Below are positions 35,676 to 44,370 of a stretch of DNA of 64,000 nt, piece after piece. Position numbers and translations under genes: made by a program. Position 1 is the first letter of the stretch. The number at the start of each line of letters is the position of its first letter. Source of the DNA: Paraburkholderia domus (GTDB lineage Bacteria > Pseudomonadota > Gammaproteobacteria > Burkholderiales > Burkholderiaceae); the NCBI RefSeq assembly GCF_905220705.1, contig NZ_CAJNAT010000006.1:248001-312000 (forward strand), given 5' to 3'. Under the pieces are notes generated by a model, which saw only the letters and a list, made by a program, of their open reading frames with translations, was not told where the DNA came from and did no database searches.

Positions 35676-36740
35676 AATTATTGGCTTTTTTGCCTCGGTA
35701 ATTACCCTGACCGAGCCGCGTTCGACGAGCGGTCCGTCGAGTTTTACGAGCCGATGCCGAACCGGTGCGCCGGCTTCGCGGTTGTGTTCTTCCTGAAGCA
35801 AGGTTTCGACGGCCCAGCGTCCCAGTTCGTAGTTCGGCAGCACCACCGTCGACAGCGGCGGATGCGTGTGACGGGCAATTTCCTGGTCGTCGTAGCCGAG
35901 CACGGAAATGTCTTCGGGCACGCGCAGGCCGAGTTGCTTCAAGGCCTCGATCGCGCCGAGCGCGGTCAGGTCGTTGGCGCAGAAGATGGCGGTCGGCGGA
36001 TGAGTCTCGCGCATCAAGGAGAGTGTCATTTCGAAGCCGACGCCCGAACTCCAGTCGCCGTCGCGTACCAATTCCGGTGCGTACGGCAGGTCGGCGGTGA
36101 CGAGCGCGGTGCGATAGCCCTTGAGGCGGTCTTTCGAGGCATCCTGCCACGGCTCGCCGTTGATGTAGCCGATCCGCCGATGCCCCGACTGCAGCAGATA
36201 GTCGGTCGCCAGATGGCCGCCCGCGACCTCGGCGGGCACCACCGATGAAAACCCGCCTTCGCTCGTGTAGCAGTTCAGCAGCACGGTGGGCACCTTCGAG
36301 AGCGCCGCCGGCGGGGTGACCTTGCGGGTGTAGACGGTCGCGTAGATCACGCCGAATACGTGCGGGTTCGACAACGTCGCGTCGAGCACCTGCTTTTCGA
36401 TGTCGGCGTTGCCGTGCGTCGAGTAGACGGCGAGCATCTTGCCGCTCGCATAGGCCGCGTCGCGCGCGCCATCGATGTTGACCACCGGATGCGGACTGGT
36501 GGAAATCTCGTCGGCCAGATAGACGATCAGATTGCGCTCATCGTCCGAAACCGATACCGGTTCGCGCAGCGAAAGCCGGTAGCCGAGATCGTGCGCGGCC
36601 TTCAGCACCTTGTTGCGGGTGGTCTCGGAGAATTTTGCGCCGGTCGCGTTGTTCAGAACGAGCGAGACGGTGGATTGCGACACGCCGGTGAGCTTGGCGA
36701 TATCGGTCATGGTCGGACGGCGTTGAGTCGATTTTTTCAT
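35658..36740 (-). CDS. LacI family transcriptional regulator
   Basis: A 360-residue LacI-type repressor. The helix-turn-helix is at residues 11-30 ([20 protein letters not shown]), the hinge near 50-60, and a periplasmic-binding-like sugar domain follows ([42 protein letters not shown]). The start at 36740 ([11 protein letters not shown]) gives the usual short lead-in. It lies upstream of ytfQ on the same strand with 113 bases between and probably controls the importer, itself and the divergent epimerase through the shared ACTAATAATAT box. The inducer is presumably the imported sugar. Confidence 0.88.
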   Translation of the reverse strand: MKKSTQRRPTMTDIAKLTGVSQSTVSLVLNNATGAKFSETTRNKVLKAAHDLGYRLSLREPVSVSDDERNLIVYLADEISTSPHPVVNIDGARDAAYASGKMLAVYSTHGNADIEKQVLDATLSNPHVFGVIYATVYTRKVTPPAALSKVPTVLLNCYTSEGGFSSVVPAEVAGGHLATDYLLQSGHRRIGYINGEPWQDASKDRLKGYRTALVTADLPYAPELVRDGDWSSGVGFEMTLSLMRETHPPTAIFCANDLTALGAIEALKQLGLRVPEDISVLGYDDQEIARHTHPPLSTVVLPNYELGRWAVETLLQEEHNREAGAPVRHRLVKLDGPLVERGSVRVITEAKKPIINIISD

Positions 36741-37048
36741 TGTGTGAGCCGCGCTGCAGCGGCGCGAAAGCAGGAGCATGCCGGTGGCATGTGTGGTGCT
36801 GACGGTACCACTAATAATATGTGTGCGACAACGCGCGCTAACCCGTCATTTGGGAGTTTTGATAAGACACGGGATGGCTTGTTTAGATCATTTTATTACT
36901 AATAATATTGACCGATCCACTTTGGCGTGCGATTCTCGGTCGCGCGGACCCTGACGGTTCGCCGGCCGCGCGCTGTGCGTGGCACGTCATAGGAGACATC
37001 GATGCGCGTTCATGCAGCCATCCGCCTGAGGCCCGGCCTTTTCTGACC
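36741..37048. promoter_or_regulatory. Divergent control region with two ACTAATAATAT boxes
   Basis: The box ACTAATAATAT occurs at 36810-36820 and, extended to ACTAATAATATT, at 36898-36909. The second is part of the 13-bp palindrome TTATTACTAATAA (from 36893) and runs into TTGACC, a -35-like hexamer for the rightward epimerase gene. The sequence ATTGACCGAT here also occurs inverted in front of ytfQ. The region therefore looks like a shared regulator target for both divergent genes. Confidence 0.5.
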
Positions 37049-38038
37049 ATGCGCGACGTTTCCTTGAACCCGGTCCGGCCCTTCGTCACTGAGCTCACCG
37101 AGCTCACATGGCTCGACGACCCCGTGATCGCCCCGACGCTTGTCACGCTCGCGGCGGGCGCCTTGCGGGTGGTGATCGCGCCTGAAGTAGGCGGCGCGCT
37201 GGCGGCTTACTACGAGTCGACGCCTGAAGGCCCGCTGCACTGGCTGCGGCCGGCCACGCAAGCGGCGTTCGATGAACGCGATCCGCTGCGGATGGCGAGC
37301 TTTCCGCTCTTTCCCTACTGCAACCGGATTCGCGACGCACGCTTCCAGTTCGACGGCGGCACGGTCGATCTGAGCGGCAATGATCTGCGTTTTGCGCACG
37401 CGCTGCATGGCAATGCGTGGCGGCATCCGTGGCGGGTGCGGGCACGCGCGGAAAGTTCGGTGGAATTGCACTTCGAACACGAACCGGATTCGCAGCAGCC
37501 CGGGGACTGGCCGTTTCGCTATCGCGCGCAGCAACGCATCGAGTTGATCGGCGGCGCGCTGCGCATCACGTTGTCCGCGCAGAATCTCGGTGACCGGCCG
37601 ATGCCCTTCGGCATGGGCCATCACCCGTACTATCCGCGCACCGCACAGACCCGCGTCTACGCGGACGTGCAAGCCATGTGGCATGCCGACGCTGACGTGC
37701 TGCCCACGCATCTCGGCCCACACCCCGCGATCGAGGCGCTGCGCGACGGCATGTCGCCGGACGCATTCGAGCTCGACAACAACTTTGCTAACTGGTCGCA
37801 CGAGGCGACGATTGCATGGCCCGACGAACACCGTCAACTGACGATGACCGCCGATGCGCCCTTCGATCACTTGGTGGTATTCGCGCCGGCGAACGATGCG
37901 CAACTGTGCGTGGAACCGGTGACGAACACCACCGATTGTTTCAACGCAGTCGGCATGCAGGAACAGGTGGGTGGATGCGTGTTGCTGCCGGGCGAGGAAA
38001 TCGCCGCGACGCTGGTATGGACGCCGCGAAGAGGCTAG
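37049..38038 (+). CDS. Aldose 1-epimerase (GalM-like)
   Basis: A 329-residue mutarotase-fold protein interconverting alpha and beta sugar anomers. The fold is marked by FPLFPYCNRIRDARF, the His pair MGHHPYYP (general acid) and the late VEPVTNTTD carrying the catalytic Glu. The ATG at 37049 (MRDVSLNP) is chosen because a farther upstream TTG at 36908 would lie inside the putative -35 element and operator; neither has a strong ribosome site. It is divergent from the LacI regulator and most likely belongs to the same sugar regulon. Confidence 0.85.
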   Translation: MRDVSLNPVRPFVTELTELTWLDDPVIAPTLVTLAAGALRVVIAPEVGGALAAYYESTPEGPLHWLRPATQAAFDERDPLRMASFPLFPYCNRIRDARFQFDGGTVDLSGNDLRFAHALHGNAWRHPWRVRARAESSVELHFEHEPDSQQPGDWPFRYRAQQRIELIGGALRITLSAQNLGDRPMPFGMGHHPYYPRTAQTRVYADVQAMWHADADVLPTHLGPHPAIEALRDGMSPDAFELDNNFANWSHEATIAWPDEHRQLTMTADAPFDHLVVFAPANDAQLCVEPVTNTTDCFNAVGMQEQVGGCVLLPGEEIAATLVWTPRRG

Positions 38039-38039
38039 C

Positions 38040-38837
38040 TCACTCCACCCGCAACCGCGCCATATAGGGCAAGTGATCTGACAGCCACGCGGTTTCCTGC
38101 GTCGGCTGGATCCATTCGATCGGCTGCATGCCACGCACGAACATCTTGTCGAGTGCGAGCGCCGGCGAGAAGGCGGGGAATGTGCGGCCCGATTCGCCGA
38201 GCAGCGTCGCCACTTCCTGCAAGCCATGTTCCGCGAAGAGCGGCACCGAGTCGTTACGCCAGTCGTTGAAGTCGCCTGCCAGCACCAGCGGACCTTCCGG
38301 TGCTTCCTTCGCAATCCAGTGTGCGATCCAGTTCATCTGCCGCAAGCGCGCCGAGCGCGTGAGCGCGAGATGCGCGCACAACAGCGTGACCGAATGACCG
38401 CCGAAGGTTGCCCGCGCCACCAGCAAGCCGCGCTTTTCGAAGCGATGCGCGGAGATGTCCCAGCGCCCGCCGAGATCGAGTGGATGTGGCGACAAAATCG
38501 CATTGCCATGCCGCCATGACGGCTTGAACACGTTCGGCCCAAGTGCGATTTCGAGTTCGGCGGCGCGTGCGATCTCAGTAGCCTGGCAATGCCAGACATC
38601 GCTTAACGGATCGGCGAGCGGCGAGCCGAAGCTACTTGCCAGGATCGGCGAGGGCATGCGCCGCGCCATCGCTTCCTGCAAAAAATACGCGTCCGCATGG
38701 GTCGACTGAACCCAGCGCTGCATCGCCTGCCAGGCTTGAAAACCGAGCGGTGTGCGGCCTTTGTGCAGATTCCAGCTCACCGCAATGAAATCCTTGGGCG
38801 CTACGCTCTCGCGGATCAATTCTTCGGGGTTTCGCAT
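38040..38837 (-). CDS. Endonuclease/exonuclease/phosphatase (EEP) family protein
   Basis: A 265-residue metal-dependent phosphoesterase of the EEP superfamily. Landmarks are SWNLHKGRTP (N-terminal Asn), LQEAMARR (Glu), LAGDFNDWRND (Asp and Asn) and the final LSDHLPYMA (Asp-His pair), so all catalytic blocks are intact. No signal peptide is seen. Substrate could be DNA, phospholipid or another phosphodiester. It converges with the epimerase gene with one base between their stops. It is monocistronic. Confidence 0.82.
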   Translation of the reverse strand: MRNPEELIRESVAPKDFIAVSWNLHKGRTPLGFQAWQAMQRWVQSTHADAYFLQEAMARRMPSPILASSFGSPLADPLSDVWHCQATEIARAAELEIALGPNVFKPSWRHGNAILSPHPLDLGGRWDISAHRFEKRGLLVARATFGGHSVTLLCAHLALTRSARLRQMNWIAHWIAKEAPEGPLVLAGDFNDWRNDSVPLFAEHGLQEVATLLGESGRTFPAFSPALALDKMFVRGMQPIEWIQPTQETAWLSDHLPYMARLRVE

Positions 38838-38921
38838 GCCGCATTGTCCACGTGTTCTGTTGGGGCTTCAGTTATTCGCTTGAGTTCACTTTGAGTCGCG
38901 CTGGATTGCCGCCTGTTTGCC

Positions 38922-39425
38922 TCAATTCGGGCTGTTCGCGAGACTCGCACGCACGCGATAGACCAGGTTCGGATTCTTGTCGACGATCGTCCAGCTGGCC
39001 CATTGGCCTGCCGGCACCTTCAGGCCGGGATGGCTCGCGTTCACCTGACGCGGTTGCGGCGGCAGCTTGCAGCCGGTATCGGTTTGCTGCGCGGCGTCTT
39101 CCTCGAACGTTTCCTGGGCTTCGATCGACAGGGTGACCGCGTTCGCATTCGCCTGCAGCGGCGAGACCGTCAGCGTGCGCGCCAGATCGATGCTGCCGCC
39201 AGGCTGATCTTTACAGCCGACGTTATGCTGCACCACCTTGTGATGCGTGTCCGTGCGCGCCTGGCCGACGGTGGTGGTGCCGTCGAATGAATCGATCTGC
39301 TGGCCGTCGCGCATGACCTGCAATTGCCATTGCACGGCCTGCTGGGCCGACCCTTGCGCATTCGCAAGCAGCGAGGTGCCGAACAATGCGGCGGCCAGCA
39401 CGGCGGCGATACTGTTTTTCCACAT
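38922..39425 (-). CDS. Hypothetical exported protein
   Basis: A 167-residue protein with a clear signal peptide (MWKNSIAAVLAAALFG, cut near LLANAQG), so probably periplasmic. The mature part is beta-rich with two cysteines (VGCKDQPG and TGCKLPPQP) that may form a disulfide. I do not recognise a named family. An 84-base gap separates it from the EEP gene. It reads leftward alone, divergent from the AAA ATPase gene. Confidence 0.65.
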   Translation of the reverse strand: MWKNSIAAVLAAALFGTSLLANAQGSAQQAVQWQLQVMRDGQQIDSFDGTTTVGQARTDTHHKVVQHNVGCKDQPGGSIDLARTLTVSPLQANANAVTLSIEAQETFEEDAAQQTDTGCKLPPQPRQVNASHPGLKVPAGQWASWTIVDKNPNLVYRVRASLANSPN

Positions 39426-39693
39426 AAAAAGAGTCTCCGGTCACTGCATCCGGCAGAGTAGTCAGAGGGCCATCTTACGCCTGATGGGCTGAACGCTTTT
39501 CTGACACTTCAAACAGGGCCGGGTTCAGCAACACACTATTTCAGGTGAGGTGGGGCGCCCCCGAAAACAAGCTGTTGTTAGCAGCAGAGCCGCACGACTG
39601 CTGGCTTGCACACGAATATGGCCTCGTTACACTGGACTTGAAACGGCGCCCACCAGGTGCCGCAGCAGCAGGACCAGTCAGACGGGGTGAGCC

Positions 39694-40671
39694 ATGACAA
39701 CAGCAATGGTCAAACAGGAAATCGCCGTGGCGTCTTTCAGCCGGGTATACGACCTCGATCAGGTCGAACACGCGCTGAACGATCTCGGCGAGGGCGCGAA
39801 CGAGGCGCTGCGCGCCACTTACGAAAAGATGCTGAAAACCGGCAATCTGCGCTTCTGCGTCAAGCCGAACCGGATGCCCTCGATCGACGACCTGATCGAG
39901 GCGCTGCCCAACTTTTCAGAGCCGCTCGACGATATCCGCAAGCAGGTCGCCTTGTGTCTCGAGACCGAAGACCGGCTCGAACTGATGCCGATCCTGCTGC
40001 TTGGCGACCCGGGCATCGGCAAGACGCACTTCGCCAAGCAGTTGGCGCGCCTGCTCGGCACCGCCTATCAATACGTGGCGATGAGTTCGCTGACGGCGGG
40101 GTGGATTCTGTCGGGAGCCTCGTCGCAGTGGAAGAACGCGAAGCCCGGCAAGGTGTTCGATGCGCTCGTGAACGGCAGCTACGCGAACCCCGTGATCGCC
40201 GTCGATGAAATCGACAAGTGCACCGGCGATTCGCAATACGATCCGCTCGGCGCGCTGTACGCGCTGCTTGAGCACGACACGGCACAGACCTTTATCGACG
40301 AATTCGCCGAGATTCCGATCAACGCCGGCCACGTGATCTGGATCGCCACGGCGAACGACGAGCGCTCGATTCCGGAGCCGATCCTCAACCGGATGAACGT
40401 GTACGAGATTCCGCCTCCGGATCGTGATGGCGCACGCCGTATCGCTCAATCGATCTACGACGAGATTCGCTCGGCGCATAACTGGGGTCTGCGTTTTCCC
40501 GAAACGCTCGGCGACGCGGCGCTCGATGCGCTGAAGCTGGCTTCGCCGCGTGAAATGCGGCGCGCGATTCTGAATGGATTCGGCGCGGCGCGCATCGACG
40601 GGCGGGATCGGATCGAAGCCGGCGACATCCGTCTGGATTACGGAAATCGCCGGAAACCAATTGGTTTTTGA
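39694..40671 (+). CDS. Orphan Lon-like AAA+ ATPase without protease domain
   Basis: A 325-residue AAA+ ATPase. Walker A is GDPGIGKTH (residues 104-112), Walker B is IAVDEIDK (168-175), sensor 1 is N221 in TAND, a likely arginine finger is R233 and sensor 2 is SPREMRR (near 287). The stretch GASSQWKNAKPGKVFDAL resembles the pore region of Lon, but there is no LAN domain and no Ser-Lys protease domain. No partner gene is adjacent. A remodelling or unfolding role is likely; the client is unknown. An intrinsic terminator follows. Confidence 0.82.
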   Translation: MTTAMVKQEIAVASFSRVYDLDQVEHALNDLGEGANEALRATYEKMLKTGNLRFCVKPNRMPSIDDLIEALPNFSEPLDDIRKQVALCLETEDRLELMPILLLGDPGIGKTHFAKQLARLLGTAYQYVAMSSLTAGWILSGASSQWKNAKPGKVFDALVNGSYANPVIAVDEIDKCTGDSQYDPLGALYALLEHDTAQTFIDEFAEIPINAGHVIWIATANDERSIPEPILNRMNVYEIPPPDRDGARRIAQSIYDEIRSAHNWGLRFPETLGDAALDALKLASPREMRRAILNGFGAARIDGRDRIEAGDIRLDYGNRRKPIGF

Positions 40672-40695
40672 GGTTTTTTACCCTTTTTTTGCTTG

Positions 40696-40720
40696 AAAGC
40701 CGCCTTCTGACGGCTTTTTT
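40696..40720 (+). terminator. Intrinsic terminator after the AAA ATPase
   Basis: AAAGCCG (40696-40702) pairs with CGGCTTT (40711-40717) and is followed by a run of T. It lies 24 bases after the stop. Confidence 0.88.
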
Positions 40721-41098
40721 ATGGCTCAGAATCGGGCGTCCATACGAAAAACACAATAAATGCTTCGGCAATTGTTGCTAATTGTGAGATGCGACTGCAT
40801 TTCACCACAGGGCATGAGACCGCATCGCGCCCGCATGAAGATCGAGCGTGGCGACCTTCGACGGCGTACACTGACTCCGTCCGGCCTATGCGTTTTAGAG
40901 CTTCTCCAGACAGAAATGCCCGCAGTCGTCCGTGCGGGCATTTCTGTCTGTGCAGCGTCGTACAATTTTGTAAGGCGGTTGCGTAAGGCCAGGTGCGTTC
41001 GACAGCGAGCGGTGTGCGGTCCTCGATAGCCGCATGCTGTTTTCATCTATATCGGGTGAACGAGGCAGTGCGCGGCGAGGTCAGCCGCGTCAAGGGAC
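40721..41098. other. Intergenic region with a second, 18-bp perfect hairpin
   Basis: No protein gene is recognised. An 18-bp perfect inverted repeat spans 40907-40950, with an 8-base loop and a core GCCCGCA/TGCGGGC followed by TTTCTGT in both directions, so it is probably a symmetric terminator. It lies about 190 bases downstream of the ATPase terminator with no gene between them. A small RNA ending at this hairpin would explain it. Confidence 0.4.
40907..40950. terminator. Strong symmetric hairpin, possible bidirectional or sRNA terminator
   Basis: Left arm 40907-40924 and right arm 40933-40950 are perfectly complementary over 18 bases, starting CAGACAGAAATGCCCGCA. The GC core is followed by an interrupted T stretch on both strands. 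Confidence 0.6.
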
Positions 41099-42205
41099 AT
41101 GGATCAAATCGAATGTGTGGTGATCGGCGCGGGCGTGATCGGTCTCGCGGTGGCGCGCGCGCTGGCGGCGCGCGGGCGCGAGGTGATCGTGCTGGAAGCG
41201 GCCGAAGCAATCGGCGTGGGCACCAGCTCGCGCAATAGCGAAGTGATTCACGCGGGGATCTACTATCCACGTGGTTCGTTGAAAGCAGCGCTCTGCGTGC
41301 GTGGCCGCGAGATGCTCTACGACTACTGCGTCGAGCACAACGTGCCGCATTCGCGCTGCGGCAAACTGCTGGTCGCCACCTCGCGCAATCAGATTCCTCA
41401 ACTCGAAAGCATCATGGCGAAGGGCCGTGAGAACGGTGTGCTCGACCTGATGCGGATCAGCGGCGACCAGGCGCAAGCGCTCGAGCCCGCGCTCGAATGT
41501 GTGGAGGCCGTGTTCTCGCCGCAGACGGGCATCGTTGACAGTCACCAGTTGATGCTGGCGATTCAGGGCGACGCCGAGCGCGACGGCGCAGTGTGCGCGT
41601 TCCATGCACCGGTCGAGGCGATCGAGGCGAGCAACGGCCGCTTCATCATCAAGGTGGGCGGCGGCGCACCGACCACGATCAGCGCCGCCTGTGTGATCAA
41701 CAGTGCCGGTTTGCAGGCGAACGCGCTGGCGCGCACGATCCGTGGCCTCGACGCGCGCCATGTGCCGCCGCTCTACCTCGCGCGCGGCAACTACTTCAGC
41801 ATCTCGGGGCGCGCGCCGTTCAGCCGTCTGATCTATCCGATGCCGAACGAAGCCGGCCTCGGTGTGCATCTGACGATCGATCTCGGCGGCCAGGCGCGTT
41901 TCGGTCCCGACGTCGAATGGGTGGATGCGATCAATTACGATGTCGACCCGCATCGCGCAGATTCCTTTTACGCAGCGATTCGCGCGTACTGGCCCGCGCT
42001 TCCCGACGACGCGCTGCAGCCCGCTTATGCGGGGATTCGTCCGAAGCTTTCCGGCCCGGGCGAGCCCGCCGCCGATTTCGTGATCCAGGGGCCGGCCGCG
42101 CATGGCGTGCGCGGGCTCGTCAATCTGTTCGGCATTGAATCGCCGGGATTGACGGCCTCGCTGGCGATCGCGCAGCGCGTCTGCGAATTGAGCGGCCGCG
42201 CCTAA
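41099..42205 (+). CDS. FAD-dependent oxidoreductase, L-2-hydroxyglutarate oxidase-like
   Basis: A 368-residue DAO-family flavoprotein. The N-terminal dinucleotide fold is [18 protein letters not shown] (residues 9-26) with acidic strand end [22 protein letters not shown] (about 43-58) and [10 protein letters not shown] near the C-terminus match the LhgO/L2HGDH group, which oxidises L-2-hydroxyglutarate to 2-oxoglutarate and passes electrons to the quinone pool. Other 2-hydroxy acids are possible. It is monocistronic and followed by a terminator. Confidence 0.82.
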   Translation: MDQIECVVIGAGVIGLAVARALAARGREVIVLEAAEAIGVGTSSRNSEVIHAGIYYPRGSLKAALCVRGREMLYDYCVEHNVPHSRCGKLLVATSRNQIPQLESIMAKGRENGVLDLMRISGDQAQALEPALECVEAVFSPQTGIVDSHQLMLAIQGDAERDGAVCAFHAPVEAIEASNGRFIIKVGGGAPTTISAACVINSAGLQANALARTIRGLDARHVPPLYLARGNYFSISGRAPFSRLIYPMPNEAGLGVHLTIDLGGQARFGPDVEWVDAINYDVDPHRADSFYAAIRAYWPALPDDALQPAYAGIRPKLSGPGEPAADFVIQGPAAHGVRGLVNLFGIESPGLTASLAIAQRVCELSGRA

Positions 42206-42212
42206 TCGTCGC

Positions 42213-42238
42213 ACCCCGGGTTTTCACCCGGGGTCTTG
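42213..42238 (+). terminator. Intrinsic terminator after the LhgO-like gene
   Basis: ACCCCGGGT pairs perfectly with ACCCGGGGT around a 4-base loop (42213-42234), followed by a short T/C stretch. The U-tract is weak. Confidence 0.65.
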
Positions 42239-42404
42239 CGTCACGTGATTTACCGGCACGCTGTGCTCGATGTTCGGGCGCGGCGTCGTACCAATTCGCT
42301 TATCTCTATCATTTGAGTCGTCACGCGCGACGGCTTCGTTGCTATCCTTGGGGACCGCTGTCACCAGAACGGCGATCAGTTCAATATAAATGGAGTGAGT
42401 CCCC

Positions 42405-42716
42405 ATGAAATCTTCCCGTCGTACGTTTTTGATCACTAGCATCGGTGTGGCATCTACGTTTGCCCTGTCGCGCCAGGCTTTCGCCGACGCACCGAAGGTC
42501 GCCGAGACCGATCCGACCGCACAAGCGCTTGGCTACAAGGCTGACGCGAGCAAAGTCGACAAGGCCAAGTTCGCGAAGTATGCAGCGGGCCAGGACTGCG
42601 GCAACTGCAGCTTTTATCAAGGCAAGCCGACTGACCCGTACGCGGGCTGCCCGATGTTTGCGGGCAAGCAGGTCGCGAGCACGGGTTGGTGCAGCGCATA
42701 TAACAAGAAGGCCTGA
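42405..42716 (+). CDS. hip: High-potential iron-sulfur protein (HiPIP)
   Basis: A 103-residue periplasmic electron carrier with one [4Fe-4S] cluster. A Tat signal is present (SRRTFLI, then hydrophobic, cut after AFADA). The cluster ligands are C65, C68, C82 and C96 in the spacing typical of HiPIP (DCGNCSFYQG, GCPMFAGK, GWCSAYNKK). It probably donates electrons to a terminal oxidase or other periplasmic acceptor. It is monocistronic and followed by an intrinsic terminator. Confidence 0.93.
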   Translation: MKSSRRTFLITSIGVASTFALSRQAFADAPKVAETDPTAQALGYKADASKVDKAKFAKYAAGQDCGNCSFYQGKPTDPYAGCPMFAGKQVASTGWCSAYNKKA

Positions 42717-42797
42717 TTTCGTTTCTGCCGCGCATACGCTCAGTGGCGCGGCAAATGCGCTGCAACATGACGGCGCCGGACTGCGGTCCGATCATCG

Positions 42798-42832
42798 AGG
42801 CGTCTGCCGCCCTGCGCGACAGACGCCTTTTT
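42798..42832 (+). terminator. Intrinsic terminator after hip
   Basis: AGGCGTCTG (42798-42806) pairs with CAGACGCCT (42820-42828) and a T-run follows. Confidence 0.88.
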
Positions 42833-42981
42833 GCTGCTTGAAAACAGCTTGCGCGCTCTTTACACTCCAATGCCATTGCTGCGGGCGGCACGGTTTTTTC
42901 TCAGTCACGCTGAGGCGCGCTCACGCACATCTACGCTGAGACGCCGTACCACGCGACATTTTTCGCCGGCTGGAGATTCGA

Positions 42982-44274
42982 ATGGCACCAGCGTCAAGGA
43001 GCCTCAACACGCGCGCAGTCGTGGCGGCTGTGATCGGCAATGCGCTCGAATGGTACGACTTCACCGTGTTCGGTTTCCTCACGGTGGTGATCGCACAATT
43101 GTTCTTTCCGGCAGGCAACGACTATTCGTCGATGCTGCTAACCACCGCAACCTTCGGCGTCGCGTTTGTCATGCGGCCGATCGGCGGCATCGTACTGGGA
43201 CTCTACGCGGATCGCGCGGGACGCAAGGCGGCGCTGTCGCTCGTGATCGCGCTGATGACGCTCGGCATTCTGATGCTGGCGATTGCCCCACCGTATTCGG
43301 CGATCGGCATCGGCGCGCCTGTAATGATTGTGCTCGGGCGTTTGCTGCAAGGCTTTTCCGCCGGCGGTGAATTCGGCAGTTCCACTGCATTGCTGATCGA
43401 AGCGGCGCCGTTCTCGAAGCGTGGCTTCTACGGCAGCTGGCAGATGGCGAGTCAGGCAGCGGCGCTTCTGCTCGGCGCTGTGGTTGGTGCGTTAATTACG
43501 CATGGCCTTTCGCCCGAGGCGCTGAAGTCATGGGGTTGGCGTGTACCGTTCATTCTGGGCTTGATCATCGGGCCGATCGGCTTTTATATGCGCCGGCATC
43601 TCTCCGATTCGGAAGCCTTTCTGCTCGCGCAAAAAACGGCGCGACGCGCGACGCTCGGCGAAGTGTTCACGAGCCATAGCCGCGACGTGCTGTGCGGACT
43701 CGGCGCGGTGATCGCGCTCACCGTGACGATCTACGTGCTGATCAGTTATCTGCCGACCTTCGCGGTCAAGCAACTGAAGCTGCCGTATGCACAATCCTTT
43801 TACGCCGTGATCGTCGGCAATCTGCTGTTGACCGTGCTTTCGCCGCTGACGGGCGCATGGTCGGACAGGATCGGGCGCAAGGGGCTTTCGCTGTGGTCGC
43901 TGGTACTGACGCTGGTGATCATCTACCCGCTCTTCGCGTGGCTCGCGGCGGAGCCGAGCGTATCGAAACTGATTCTCGTGCAGTCGCTTCTGTCGATTAC
44001 GCTGTCCGGCTATTACGGACCGTTCGGCGCGTTGATCGCCGAACTGTTCCCGGCTAACGTGCGCTCGATTGGTTTATCGCTCGCGTACAACGTCGCGGTG
44101 ATACTGTTCGGCGGCTTCGGGCCTTTCGTCGTGACGTGGCTCATCAACACCACGGGTTCGCCGCTCGCGCCGACTTACTACGTGATGGGCGGACTGGCAC
44201 TGTCGATCGTTGCGGTGGCGTGCATCCCCGGCAAGCGCCATGCGGATCTCGATGCGCAGCGCAAACCGGCTTGA
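42982..44274 (+). CDS. MFS transporter, metabolite:H+ symporter (MHS) family
   Basis: A 430-residue symporter with 12 predicted helices. The N-terminal VIGNALEWYDFTVFGFL, the loop GLYADRAGRKAAL and RLLQGFSAGGEFGSST are hallmarks of the MHS branch, which takes up dicarboxylates, tricarboxylates, betaine-like or aromatic acids with protons. The exact substrate is unknown. It is monocistronic and converges with the amidase gene, with 96 bases between them. Confidence 0.88.
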   Translation: MAPASRSLNTRAVVAAVIGNALEWYDFTVFGFLTVVIAQLFFPAGNDYSSMLLTTATFGVAFVMRPIGGIVLGLYADRAGRKAALSLVIALMTLGILMLAIAPPYSAIGIGAPVMIVLGRLLQGFSAGGEFGSSTALLIEAAPFSKRGFYGSWQMASQAAALLLGAVVGALITHGLSPEALKSWGWRVPFILGLIIGPIGFYMRRHLSDSEAFLLAQKTARRATLGEVFTSHSRDVLCGLGAVIALTVTIYVLISYLPTFAVKQLKLPYAQSFYAVIVGNLLLTVLSPLTGAWSDRIGRKGLSLWSLVLTLVIIYPLFAWLAAEPSVSKLILVQSLLSITLSGYYGPFGALIAELFPANVRSIGLSLAYNVAVILFGGFGPFVVTWLINTTGSPLAPTYYVMGGLALSIVAVACIPGKRHADLDAQRKPA

Positions 44275-44370
44275 GCATCTGGTCGAGCGGCAGCCAGCGC
44301 TGATTCGTCGGTCGTTGCCTGCGCCTCTGCCTGAGTAGACGCCCGAGTCGGCTCGGCGGGCGCCCTTCGT

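Noticed and set aside
36908..37048. TTG-initiated N-terminal extension of the aldose 1-epimerase
   Set aside because: The TTG is part of a TTGACC promoter-like hexamer and an operator candidate, and the extra 47 residues do not match the family.
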